NCBI GenBank assembly: GCA_021325015.1
Contig: JAJPHY010000048.1
Coordinates: forward strand, 1 to 39,095
DNA: 39,095 nucleotides
Source: Actinomycetota bacterium
GTDB lineage: Bacteria > Actinomycetota > UBA4738 > HRBIN12
Direction: 5' to 3'
Positions 15,431-23,566 of this stretch are shown piece by piece. The stretch's first letter is position 1, and every line of letters starts with the position of its first letter. The notes under the pieces are model-generated. The model worked only from the letters and a program-made list of their open reading frames with translations. It did no database searches and was not told the origin of the DNA. Position numbers and translations under genes: made by a program.

Positions 15431-16942
15431 ATGCAGGCGCGGCGAGCTCGGGTGCGCAGGCTCGCGCTTCTCGTCATGCTCCTCCTGCCTTCGGCCGCCG
15501 CTCAGCCGGCCAACGCCTGCGCCCCGGCGGCGGCCGGGCCGATCACGCTGCGCGTGGCCGAGTTCAACATCGAGTACGGCGGCACGCACGTGAGCTTCGA
15601 CAAGGTCGTGCAGGCGATCCGCAGGGGCGGCGCCGACGTCGTGGCGATCGAGGAGGGGTACGGCCACATGCCGCGGCTGGCCCGCCGGCTCGGCTGGCCC
15701 TCCTACAGCGTCCGAACGCAGGTCGTGTCGCGGTACCCCGTGATCGACCCGCCGGGCGCCGACGGGCGCTACGTGCTCGTCGAGGTCGCGCCGGGCGAGG
15801 TGGTCGCGATCGAGAACGTCCACCTGCCCTCGAACCCGTACGGGCCGTACTGGACGCGGAGCCGGCCGAGACGCGACGTGGTGGCGCTCGAGCGCCGGCG
15901 CCGGCTGCCGGCCATCCGGCCGTACCTGCGGACGGCGAGGACGCTCGTCGCCTCGGGCATCCCGGTCTTTCTCGCCGGAGACTTCAACGCGCCGTCCTGG
16001 CGCGACTGGACGCCCGAGATGGTCGGCGTCCGCCCGCAGATCCGCTACCCGGTGCGCTGGCCGGTCAGCGTGGCCGTCGAGCGCGCGGGGTTCGTCGACT
16101 CGTACCGCTCGGTCCACCCCGACCCCATGGCACGCCCCGGCCTCACCTGGTGGGCGGCCCGTCCCCAGCTCCCGGGCTGGAACCCCGGCCCGCACGCGCC
16201 GCAGGACCGGATCGACTTCGTCTACGCGGCGGGCGCGGCGAGGCCGACCGACAGCGTGATCGTCGGGGAGCCGGGGGCGCCGGGGGTGGACGTCGCGGTC
16301 CGGCCCTGGCCCTCGGACCACCGCTCCGTGGTCTCGACGTTCGAGGTCACGCCGGGCGTTCCTCCCGTGTTCGTCGCGGTCGAGCGGCGGCTGATCGCGG
16401 CGGGCGACGACCTGCGCGTGAGCTTTCACGCGCCCGGGCAGCCGGGTGAGCGGGTGGTGATCGTTCCCGCCGGCGGCGACCCGACGGTCGACACCCGTGC
16501 ATCGCACCCGACGGGTGGCGCGACCGACGGGACGCTCGTGTTCGCGACGGGCTCGCTGGCGGCGGGGTCCTACGACGCCGTGCTCGTCGATGCGGGGGGG
16601 ACGGAGCTCTCCCGCATCCCGTTCTGGGTCGAGCTTCCGGGAGCCGTCCCCGAGATCTCCACCGGCAGGCGGACGTACGCCGTTGGAGAGGGGATCGACG
16701 TGTCGTGGCGAAACGCGCCGGGCAACCGGTGGGATTGGGTCGGCATCTACCACCGCGGCGCGAACCCGCGGAAGGCCTACTACCTGCTGTGGGCGTACAC
16801 GGGCGCGAGCGTCGAGGGATCGGCCACGCTCGACGCCTCGGCGTCCGGGCCGTGGCCGCTCCCGGCGGGCCGCTACAGCGTGTACCTGCTCAAGGACGAC
16901 GGGTACACGGCGCTCGCCCGCGCCGACTTCGAGGTCGGCTGA
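15431..16942 (+). CDS. Secreted endonuclease/exonuclease/phosphatase-family protein with two beta-sandwich C-terminal domains
   Basis: A 503-residue exported protein. The signal peptide (ARVRRLALLVMLLLPSAAAQ) is followed by a catalytic domain of the DNase I/synthetase/sphingomyelinase fold: FNIEYGG, AIEEGYG (metal Glu), LAGDFNAPS, DRIDFVYA and the WPSDHRSVV Asp-His ending near residue 305. Two beta-rich modules follow, the last with WDWVGIYHRGANP and LPAGRYSVYLLKDDGY, a motif shared with SKICH-like and other extracellular sandwich domains. The reaction is phosphodiester or phosphomonoester cleavage outside the cell; DNA, phosphoinositide and sphingolipid are all open. Both sides have short spacers, so it is likely a single gene. 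A weak GAGCAT -10-like box ends seven bases before the ATG. Confidence 0.85.
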   Translation: MQARRARVRRLALLVMLLLPSAAAQPANACAPAAAGPITLRVAEFNIEYGGTHVSFDKVVQAIRRGGADVVAIEEGYGHMPRLARRLGWPSYSVRTQVVSRYPVIDPPGADGRYVLVEVAPGEVVAIENVHLPSNPYGPYWTRSRPRRDVVALERRRRLPAIRPYLRTARTLVASGIPVFLAGDFNAPSWRDWTPEMVGVRPQIRYPVRWPVSVAVERAGFVDSYRSVHPDPMARPGLTWWAARPQLPGWNPGPHAPQDRIDFVYAAGAARPTDSVIVGEPGAPGVDVAVRPWPSDHRSVVSTFEVTPGVPPVFVAVERRLIAAGDDLRVSFHAPGQPGERVVIVPAGGDPTVDTRASHPTGGATDGTLVFATGSLAAGSYDAVLVDAGGTELSRIPFWVELPGAVPEISTGRRTYAVGEGIDVSWRNAPGNRWDWVGIYHRGANPRKAYYLLWAYTGASVEGSATLDASASGPWPLPAGRYSVYLLKDDGYTALARADFEVG

Positions 16943-17014
16943 GGCGGCGCGCGGCCGCAATCGACCCCGCGTACGGCCGGGGCGGTCGAATCCCTGGGGC
17001 ATCCGGGGCCGAAC

Positions 17015-17029
17015 TATCATGTGCCGATG
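17015..17029 (+). promoter_or_regulatory. Leaderless -10 box (TATCAT) 6 nt before an ATG
   Basis: TATCAT at 17015-17020 fits TANNNT. The ATG of the redoxin lipoprotein begins at 17027, where transcription would be expected to start. A GTG at 17021 in the same frame is too close to the box to be in the transcript. Confidence 0.55.
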
Positions 17030-18061
17030 CCCGACCCATCCTCGCCGACGGTCGACCGGCCCTCGCCCGCGCCGGGCCGGCCCGTCCCGCTCACGCTCGC
17101 GGGTGCGCCGCGTTCCCGGCGCCGGTTCCTCGCCGAGCTCGGGGTCCTCGGCCTGGGCCTCGTCGCGACGGCCTGCTCCTCGGGGGGATCCGGCTCGACC
17201 GGATCCAGGAGCGCCGCGGGCCCGCCCACCCTCGCCCAGCTGAAACGCCGCGGGGCCGAGGTCTCGCTGCTGAACCCGCAGGAGCCCGTCCAACCGGGCC
17301 CGCAGCCCTACGCGTTCGACCTCGTCACCCGGCAGAACACGCTGGTCACCGGCGGGACGGCCGAGGTCTGGCTGTTCGAGAACGGGGCCGGCCGCGGACG
17401 CGGCCCCGTCCCGGCGACCTGGTACCCGTTCACCGGCTACGAGGCCACGCACGACCGCTCACCAAAGAGCGACCTGCCCGGGATCTACCTGGCGACGATC
17501 GACCCGGCCACGAGCGGGATCTGGGAGGTCGGCGCGCTGGTCACGGTGGGCTCGCAGTCGGTCGTCGGCACGGCGGCGCTCCAGGTCACCGGCGCGAAGG
17601 TGGTCGCCGCGGTCGGGAGCAAGGCGATCTCGGTCCAGACCCCGGTCGCCACCACGACGTCGAAGCTCGAGCAGATCTGCACTCGGACCCCCGTGTGCCA
17701 CCTGCACTCGATCTCGCTCGCCGACGCGCTCACGAACGGCAAGCCGACCGTGGCCTGCTTCGCGACGCCCCTGTTGTGCGAGAGCCGGCTGTGCGGGCCC
17801 GTGCTCGACGAGGTGATCCTGGTCGCCGAGACGCACGGGACCAGGGCGAACGTCATCCACATCGAGGAGTTCCTGCCGGGCCCCTCGCTCTCGCCGCCCG
17901 CAGCAACCCTCCAGAACCAGTCCCCTGGGTTCAAGGCATGGGGGTTTACCAGCGAGCCCTGGGTCATCGTGATCGACCGGAACGGGGTGGTCCGGGGCCG
18001 GCTCGGACCCGGGCCGTCGGTGGCCCCGGAGATCGAGGCCGCGCTGGAGCCGCTCCTGTGA
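17027..18061 (+). CDS. Tat-exported lipoprotein with a C-terminal thioredoxin-like domain
   Basis: A 344-residue protein with a twin-arginine signal (RSRRRFLAEL) and a lipobox LVATAC with Cys50, so it should be folded before export and anchored outside the membrane. The middle region (about 90-190) is beta-rich. The C-terminal region from about 240 is redoxin-like: VACFATPLLCESRLCGPVLDE has a C-x4-C pair where peroxiredoxin/thioredoxin-like proteins have their redox Cys, followed by EPWVIVIDRNG, a thioredoxin-fold strand. A disulfide or thiol role outside the cell is inferred. It is probably leaderless (TATCAT box). The GTG of the next gene overlaps its stop (GTGA), so the two proteins likely work together. 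Confidence 0.78.
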   Translation: MPDPSSPTVDRPSPAPGRPVPLTLAGAPRSRRRFLAELGVLGLGLVATACSSGGSGSTGSRSAAGPPTLAQLKRRGAEVSLLNPQEPVQPGPQPYAFDLVTRQNTLVTGGTAEVWLFENGAGRGRGPVPATWYPFTGYEATHDRSPKSDLPGIYLATIDPATSGIWEVGALVTVGSQSVVGTAALQVTGAKVVAAVGSKAISVQTPVATTTSKLEQICTRTPVCHLHSISLADALTNGKPTVACFATPLLCESRLCGPVLDEVILVAETHGTRANVIHIEEFLPGPSLSPPAATLQNQSPGFKAWGFTSEPWVIVIDRNGVVRGRLGPGPSVAPEIEAALEPLL

Positions 18062-18795
18062 GCTCGCGAGCACCAACGGGCAAGCGCGCCCGGCGCGAGG
18101 AGGCCCGGAGACAGCGCCTCGAGCTGCAGCGCAGGCTCGAGCGCCGTCGGCGGATCAGGGGCCTCGCGATCCGGATCGCGGTCCCGATCGCGCTCGTCGC
18201 GGCCGGGCTGCTCGCCCTCAACCTCATCCGCTCGCGCTCCCCGGCCACCGCGGCTTCCTACGTCAGCGGAGGTCCGGCGATCGACCCCGCCTCGCTTCCG
18301 GGGATCCAAACCGGCCCGCTCCCCTGGCAGCCCGAGATCGCTCACCTGCGAGATCGCCTGCAGGCCGACGGCCTTCAGGTCCTCGCGCAGGAGGGCACCG
18401 TGCTGCACATCCACCAGCACCTCGACCTGTTCGTGAACGGACGGCGCGTGCCGGTGCCGGCGGACATCGGGATCGACGCATCGGCCGGGTTCCTCTCGCC
18501 GATCCACACCCACGACGCGAGCGGGGTGATCCACGTCGAGTCGCCCGTGGTCGGGAAGTTCACGCTCGGGGAGTTCTTCGACGTGTGGGGCGTGCGGTTC
18601 ACGCGGTCCTGCATTGGGAGCTACTGCACCTCGGGCGACCGGACGCTCCGGGTCTACGTGAACGGCCATCTCGCCACCGGGGACGTCCGCCGGATCGAGC
18701 TCACCTCGCACGAGGAGATCGCGGTCGTCTACGGGACGCCGGCCGAGGAACCGAACCCGATCCCGGCGAGCTACACGTTCCCGGTCGGCGAGTAG
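18058..18795 (+). CDS. Membrane-anchored His-rich extracellular protein, unknown family
   Basis: A 245-residue protein with a very basic N-terminus, one membrane helix (LAIRIAVPIALVAAGLLALN) and a beta-rich outer domain. The outer domain has closely spaced His residues, LHIHQHLDLFVNGRR and SPIHTHDASGVIHVES, which look like a metal site, plus two Cys in RSCIGSYCTSG. Similar HTHDxSGxIHVES proteins occur in environmental bacteria and archaea, but I know no assigned function. Coupling to the redoxin lipoprotein by a GTGA overlap suggests joint work in extracellular copper or thiol handling (inference). The 3' end lies nine bases from the convergent TetR gene. Confidence 0.7.
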   Translation: MSSRAPTGKRARREEARRQRLELQRRLERRRRIRGLAIRIAVPIALVAAGLLALNLIRSRSPATAASYVSGGPAIDPASLPGIQTGPLPWQPEIAHLRDRLQADGLQVLAQEGTVLHIHQHLDLFVNGRRVPVPADIGIDASAGFLSPIHTHDASGVIHVESPVVGKFTLGEFFDVWGVRFTRSCIGSYCTSGDRTLRVYVNGHLATGDVRRIELTSHEEIAVVYGTPAEEPNPIPASYTFPVGE

Positions 18796-18804
18796 CTCGC
18801 CGGC

Positions 18805-19470
18805 TCACACGTCGGAGGCGAGCGCCCTGCGCCGGATCTCCGGCAGGCGCTCGGGCTCGGACAGCAGCGCGCGCAGCACGAAGGCCGCGACCTCCTCGCC
18901 GAGCTTGGTCGGCGCCCCCGGCCGCCCGCTGTACAGCACCAGGGTCCGGACCAGGATGCCGGCGATCGCCTCGCGCACGAGCGCCGGCGTGACCGAGACG
19001 AACTCACCGGAGGTGACGCCCTCGCGGACCATCCCCTCGACCGCCGCGTGGAGGCGGGCGCGCTTCCTCGCCCACGGCGCGAACTCCGGATCGCCCATGA
19101 CCTCCTCCGTGTACAGGCCGCTCAGGTTGTACGGCGAGCCGGCGAGGTGGTCGACGTCCCGGCGCACGTAGCGGTACAGGCGCACCGAGGCGGGCCCGCG
19201 CCCGCGCGCCACCGCGAGGACGAAGGGGAGGGCCTCGTCCAGGTCCGACGCGAGCAGGGCCTGCATGATCGCCCCCTTCGAGGGGAAGTGGTAGAAGAGC
19301 GAGGGCTGGCGCACCCCCACCGCCGCCGCGATCTCGCGGGTCGTCGTCCCGTGGTACCCCTGGCGCGCGAACAGGTTCGACGCCTCGTACAGGATGCGCT
19401 CGCGCGTGGGGCGCTCCGCGTTCGCTGCGCGCTCCCGACCGCGACCGCCCGAGGCGCCTCCGGCGCTCAC
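18805..19470 (-). CDS. TetR-family transcriptional regulator of the opp operon
   Basis: A 221-residue repressor-type protein. The N-terminal TetR helix-turn-helix is complete: RERILYEASNLFARQGYHGT, then REIAAAVGVRQPSLFYHFPSKG. The C-terminal ligand-binding domain is divergent, as usual. The GTG start overlaps the oppF stop by four bases (GTGA), so it is the last gene of the oppABCDF transcript and is made with the transporter. Two copies of an almost identical palindrome, one on the oppA promoter (25285-25298) and one on the agmatinase promoter (29448-29465), are the obvious candidate operators. The ligand is unknown; a transported peptide or an amino-acid or guanidino product would make sense. 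Confidence 0.9.
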   Translation of the reverse strand: MSAGGASGGRGRERAANAERPTRERILYEASNLFARQGYHGTTTREIAAAVGVRQPSLFYHFPSKGAIMQALLASDLDEALPFVLAVARGRGPASVRLYRYVRRDVDHLAGSPYNLSGLYTEEVMGDPEFAPWARKRARLHAAVEGMVREGVTSGEFVSVTPALVREAIAGILVRTLVLYSGRPGAPTKLGEEVAAFVLRALLSEPERLPEIRRRALASDV

Positions 19471-20516
19471 GCCCGCCCTCCCGCGAGGTCGACCGCCCGT
19501 CGGGTGACCGGCGACGCGGCGGCCTCGTCCGCGAAATGGCAGGCCACCGACCGCCCCGGCCCCACCTCCCGGAGCAACGGCTCCAGCGTCCGGCAGATCT
19601 CCGGATCGCCGAGGCGCTCGCGGAGCCAGCACCGCGTGTGGAAGCGGCACCCGGGTGGTGGAGCGGCCGCGCTCGGCGGGTCCCCCGGCAGGACGATCCG
19701 CTCGCGCGCCGCCTCGACCGAGGGGTCCGGCACCGGGTTCGCCGACAGCAGCGAGACCGTGTAGGGGTGCATCGGCTCCCGATACAGGTCGACGCCCGGC
19801 GAGAGCTCCACGATCTGCCCGAGGTACATGACGGCGATCCGGTCGCTGATCTGGTGCACCACCGCCAGATCGTGCGCGATGAACAGGTAGGCGAGCCCGA
19901 GCTCCTCCTGCAGCCTCTGCAGGAGGTTCAGGATCTGCGCCTGGATCGAGACATCGAGCGCGCTCACCGCCTCGTCGGCGACGACGAGCGCCGGCCGGAG
20001 CGCGAGCGCCCGGGCCAGCCCCACGCGTTGACGCTGACCCCCCGACAGCTCGTGCGGGTAGCGATCGGCCATGCGGCGCGAGAGCCCGACGAGCTCGAGG
20101 AGCTCGAGCACGCGCTCGCGTCGCTCGCGACGGTCGCCGGCGCGGTGCAGGCGCAGCGGCTCCTCCACGCTCCTCGCGATCGGCCACCGCGGGTCGAGCG
20201 AGGCGAACGGATCCTGGAACACCATCTGGAGCTCGGACCTGGCGCGCCTGGCCCCGCGGCCGCTCAGGGTGGACACCTCGACCCCGCGCAGCCGGATCGA
20301 GCCGGCCGTCGGCGGCACGAGGCCGACGATCGCCCGCCCGAGGGTGGTCTTGCCGCTCCCGGACTCGCCCACGAGCCCGAGGGTCTCGCCCTCCCGGACG
20401 TCGAGCGTGACCCCGTCGACCGCCCGGACGACCCCCGTCGTCCTCCGAAGGACCACCCCCCTGGTCACGGGAATGTGCACCCGGAGGGCCTCCACGCTCA
20501 GGAGGGTCGCGCTCAC
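19467..20516 (-). CDS. oppF: Oligo/dipeptide ABC transporter ATP-binding protein OppF/DppF-type
   Basis: A 349-residue nucleotide-binding subunit on the inner face of the membrane. It has Walker [12 protein letters not shown]-loop [14 protein letters not shown], signature LSGGQRQRV, a Walker B written [11 protein letters not shown] (Ala where most relatives have Pro), and the H-loop IAHDLAVV. The C-terminal oligopeptide-type extension with Cys ([20 protein letters not shown]) is present and in known members binds an iron-sulfur cluster or has a structural role. The GTG start overlaps the oppD stop by four bases. It pairs with OppD as a heterodimer, as is normal for this class. Confidence 0.93.
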   Translation of the reverse strand: MSATLLSVEALRVHIPVTRGVVLRRTTGVVRAVDGVTLDVREGETLGLVGESGSGKTTLGRAIVGLVPPTAGSIRLRGVEVSTLSGRGARRARSELQMVFQDPFASLDPRWPIARSVEEPLRLHRAGDRRERRERVLELLELVGLSRRMADRYPHELSGGQRQRVGLARALALRPALVVADEAVSALDVSIQAQILNLLQRLQEELGLAYLFIAHDLAVVHQISDRIAVMYLGQIVELSPGVDLYREPMHPYTVSLLSANPVPDPSVEAARERIVLPGDPPSAAAPPPGCRFHTRCWLRERLGDPEICRTLEPLLREVGPGRSVACHFADEAAASPVTRRAVDLAGGRA

Positions 20517-21565
20517 GCGACCCCCGCTCGGATACCGGGAGGCGGCGCCGGCGCGAAGCCCGGGCGGATCGGACGACCCGGCCCGACCTCCTCGGGCTCC
20601 GCCGGGTCGTGACAGGCCACGAGGTGCGCCGGACCGTCGTCGGTCGCGAGGGATGGGTTCTGCGTCCAGCACGCCTCGATGCGCCACGCGCATCGAGGCG
20701 CGAACGGGCACCCCTCGGGCAGCCGTTCGAGATCGGGCGGCGAGCCCTCGATCGGGACGAGCGCCCTCCTCGCGCCGCCGATTCGAGGGATCGAGCGGAG
20801 CAGCCCGACCGTGTACGGATGGCGCGGGCGAGCGAACAGCTCCTCCGTGGGCGCCGACTCGACCACCCGGCCCGCGTACATCACCGCGATCCGCCCCGCC
20901 ATCCGCGCCATGATCCCCAGATCGTGACTGATCAGCACGACCGCCGCCCCCACCTCGTCCGTGAGGTCACGCAGCAGCTCGAGGACCTGCGCCTGCACGG
21001 TGACGTCGAGGGCGGTCGTCGGCTCGTCGGCGATCAAGAGCGTCGGGCGGAGCGCGAGCGCGATCGCGATCATCACCCGCTGGCGCATGCCGCCGCTCAG
21101 CTGGTGGGGAAACCGCCCGAGCTGCTCCTCGGGCCGGGCGATCCCAACCGCCCCGAGGAGCTCGACCGCTCGAGCGCGCGCGGCCGGGCGGCTCACGCGC
21201 TCGTGCGCGCGGATCGCCTCCTCGATCTGCTCGCCCACCGGCAGCACGGGGTTCAGGCTGGACTGCGGGTCCTGCAGGATCATCGCGATCTCGCGGCCCC
21301 GGACGGACCGCATCTCGGCGGCCGATAGCCGGAGGAGATCCCGTCCCCCGAACCACACCTGTCCGGACACGACCCGGCCGCCGCGAGGCAGCAGGCGCAT
21401 GATCGCGAGGCTCGTGACGCTCTTGCCCGACCCCGACTCCCCCACCAGCCCCAGCGTTCCACCCGGCTCAACGTCCAGGCTCACGCCGTTCACGGCGTGC
21501 ACGACGCCCCGGCCGGTGGAGAAGCGGACGACGAGGTCTCGGACCGACAGCACGGGCTGTCTCAC
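20513..21565 (-). CDS. oppD: Oligo/dipeptide ABC transporter ATP-binding protein OppD/DppD-type
   Basis: A 350-residue ATPase subunit with Walker [12 protein letters not shown]-loop [16 protein letters not shown], signature [12 protein letters not shown], Walker [15 protein letters not shown] and H-loop [11 protein letters not shown]. The C-terminal extension carries [15 protein letters not shown], the Cys-rich motif of OppD/DppD. GTG 21565 overlaps the oppC stop by four bases, and the TGA overlaps the oppF start. Together with OppF it drives peptide or nickel import. Which substrate is transported depends on OppA and cannot be read from this subunit. Confidence 0.94.
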   Translation of the reverse strand: MRQPVLSVRDLVVRFSTGRGVVHAVNGVSLDVEPGGTLGLVGESGSGKSVTSLAIMRLLPRGGRVVSGQVWFGGRDLLRLSAAEMRSVRGREIAMILQDPQSSLNPVLPVGEQIEEAIRAHERVSRPAARARAVELLGAVGIARPEEQLGRFPHQLSGGMRQRVMIAIALALRPTLLIADEPTTALDVTVQAQVLELLRDLTDEVGAAVVLISHDLGIMARMAGRIAVMYAGRVVESAPTEELFARPRHPYTVGLLRSIPRIGGARRALVPIEGSPPDLERLPEGCPFAPRCAWRIEACWTQNPSLATDDGPAHLVACHDPAEPEEVGPGRPIRPGFAPAPPPGIRAGVA

Positions 21566-22467
21566 TCCTGCAGCCCCCCGAGACTTCCTCGCAGCCGCGG
21601 GTCGATCCAGTCGCGGAGCCCGTCTCCCAGCAGGTTGAACCCGAGCACGGTGACCGCGAGCGCGATTCCCGGGAACGTCGGCCACCACCACGCGGTCTGG
21701 ATGAAGCTCCGGCCGTCCGTGATGATCGCACCCCACTCCGGCGTCGGCGGTTGGGCGCCGAGCCCGAGGAACGACAGCGCCGACGTCGCGAGCATCGCGT
21801 ACCCGACGTCGAGCGAGACCTGCACGACGACGATCGGCAGCACGTTGCGCAGGAGGTGACGAAGCACGATCCACATCGTGCCGGCCCCTGCAACCCGGGC
21901 TGCCAGCACGAACTCGCGCTCGCGGAGCGCCAGCACCTGCCCGCGCGCGAGCCGCGTGTACCAGGGCCAGAACACCACCGCGAGCGCGAGGACCGTGTGG
22001 TTCAGGCTCGGACCGAGCGTCGCGGCGATCGCGGCCGCCAGGATGAAGGCCGGAAAGGCGAGGAACAGGTCGGTCACGCGCATGACGATCTCCTCGAGCA
22101 GCCCCCCGACCAGCCCGGCGACGATCCCGAGCAGGGTCCCGAACGCGACCGACAGCCCCAGGATGATCACGGCGACCTCGACCGAGATCCGGGCCCCGGC
22201 GAGCACGCGGCTGAAGAGGTCCCGCCCGAGGTTGTCGGTCCCGAACCAGTGCGCCGACGAGGGCGGTTTGAGGGCGGCGAGGAGGTCGAGGTGGTTGGGG
22301 TCGTGGGGCGCGAGCGCCCGTCCGAACACGGCGAGTAGCACGACCGCCGCGACGATCCCCGCGCCGAGCGCGTTCAGCCGCGACGCGCGGAGGAACCCGC
22401 CAGTCTGACGGAGCGCCCGCCGCCACCGGCGCGGGACGGCGTCGTCGCGAACCGCCCCGGCGATCAC
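21562..22467 (-). CDS. oppC: Peptide ABC transporter permease OppC/DppC-type
   Basis: A 301-residue inner-membrane permease with the OppC N-terminal region, the family motif ALKPPSSAHWFGTDNLGRDL, five to six membrane helices, and the EAA loop EFVLAARVAGAGTMWIVLRH contacted by the ATPase subunits. The listed GTG at 22467 has no ribosome-binding site of its own, but overlaps the stop of a 22-codon frame (22464-22532) that starts on the oppB stop. That peptide reads like a normal OppC N-terminus, so the true start could lie in that frame if a base was lost. The oppD start overlaps the oppC stop by four bases. Confidence 0.9.
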   Translation of the reverse strand: MIAGAVRDDAVPRRWRRALRQTGGFLRASRLNALGAGIVAAVVLLAVFGRALAPHDPNHLDLLAALKPPSSAHWFGTDNLGRDLFSRVLAGARISVEVAVIILGLSVAFGTLLGIVAGLVGGLLEEIVMRVTDLFLAFPAFILAAAIAATLGPSLNHTVLALAVVFWPWYTRLARGQVLALREREFVLAARVAGAGTMWIVLRHLLRNVLPIVVVQVSLDVGYAMLATSALSFLGLGAQPPTPEWGAIITDGRSFIQTAWWWPTFPGIALAVTVLGFNLLGDGLRDWIDPRLRGSLGGLQE

Positions 22468-22532
22468 GGCTCCGCCTCGCGGGTCCGGCCGCGGACCACA
22501 ACCCCGCCCGGCGCTTCCACGACGGCCGTCAT
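22464..22532 (-). CDS. 22-codon mini-frame between oppB and oppC, coupled on both sides
   Basis: ATG at 22532 overlaps the oppB stop by four bases (ATGA), and its TGA overlaps the oppC GTG by four bases (GTGA). The peptide is MTAVVEAPGGVVVRGRTREA plus EP. It may be a translated coupling peptide that carries ribosomes from oppB to oppC, or the true N-terminus of OppC separated by a one-base frameshift in the gene or the assembly. The perfect overlap at both ends matches the other junctions of this operon. Confidence 0.4.
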   Translation of the reverse strand: MTAVVEAPGGVVVRGRTREAEP

Positions 22533-23536
22533 GTGTAGCGGATCCTGGGGTCCAGGTACAGGTACGCGAGGTCGACGACCAGGTTCGTGAGCACGTACGC
22601 GATGGCGATCACGAGCGTGGCGCCAAGCGTCGCGTTGTAGTCGGAGGCCTGGATCGCCTGGAACGCGTAGTTGCCGAGCCCCGGCCACTGGAACACGGCC
22701 TCCACCACGAACACGCCGGAGGCCAGCAGGCCGAACTCGAGCCCGAGCACCGTCACGGCGGGGAGCATCGCGTTCCGCAGCACGTGCCGGCGGAGCACCC
22801 GCCACCGTGTGAGCCCTTTCCCCTGGGCCGTTCGCACGTAGTCCTCGCCGACGACCTCGAGGATCGAGGTTCGCACGATCCGGGTCATGAGACCGAACAC
22901 GCCGGCCGCGAGCGTGAGCACCGGGAGCGCCAGGTGCCAGAGCGCGTTCACGAACGCGTGGAGGTGGAGCGTCAGCAGGCTGTCGAGCGTGAGGATCCCC
23001 GTGAGGCGCGGCGGCGCCGCCACGCCCGCGTCCAGCCGCCCTCCGAGCGGGAACCAGCCGAGTCGCGTGTGCAGCAGGAGCTGGAGGAGCAGCGCGAGCC
23101 AGAACGCCGGGACCGACAGCCCGGCGATCGCCATCAAGCGTCCCCCGGCGTCGAGCGCGGAGCCTCGCCGGTAGCCGGCCACCGTGCCGACGACCAGGGC
23201 GGCGAGGAACCCGAGGAGCAGCGAGTAGCCGGCGAGCTCGAGCGTGGCGGGCAGGAACGCTCGAACGTCGGTGGTCACCTCGCGCCTGGTCACGAACGAG
23301 ACGCCGAGGTTGCCGTGGAGCAGGTCGGCCATGTACCTGCCGTACTGCGTCCACAGCGGGTCGTCGAGACCGTAGATCCGCCGGATGTGCGCGACCTCGG
23401 TCGGGCTCGCCTTGGGACCCGCGAGCAGCTTGGCCGGATCGCCGGGCACCACGCGCGAGAGGAAGAACGTGACCAGCGTGACGCCCCAGACCACGAACAC
23501 CATGAACGCGAGGCGCCTCGCGATCAGCCGGCCCAT
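22529..23536 (-). CDS. oppB: Peptide ABC transporter permease OppB/DppB-type
   Basis: A 335-residue membrane permease beginning MGRLIARRLAFMVFVVWGVT, typical of DppB/OppB, with six helices, the extracytoplasmic YGLDDPLWTQYGRYMADLLHG region, the EAA-type loop EDYVRTAQGKGLTRWRVLRRH, and FGLLASGVFVVEAVFQWPGLG near the end. A GGAGGGGAG precedes the ATG closely. It starts 30 bases after the oppA stop, the only real gap in the operon, so oppA may be made in larger amounts, as is usual for binding proteins. Confidence 0.94.
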   Translation of the reverse strand: MGRLIARRLAFMVFVVWGVTLVTFFLSRVVPGDPAKLLAGPKASPTEVAHIRRIYGLDDPLWTQYGRYMADLLHGNLGVSFVTRREVTTDVRAFLPATLELAGYSLLLGFLAALVVGTVAGYRRGSALDAGGRLMAIAGLSVPAFWLALLLQLLLHTRLGWFPLGGRLDAGVAAPPRLTGILTLDSLLTLHLHAFVNALWHLALPVLTLAAGVFGLMTRIVRTSILEVVGEDYVRTAQGKGLTRWRVLRRHVLRNAMLPAVTVLGLEFGLLASGVFVVEAVFQWPGLGNYAFQAIQASDYNATLGATLVIAIAYVLTNLVVDLAYLYLDPRIRYT

Positions 23537-23566
23537 CTCCCCTCCGCTCCGATCCGGAGGCCCAGC

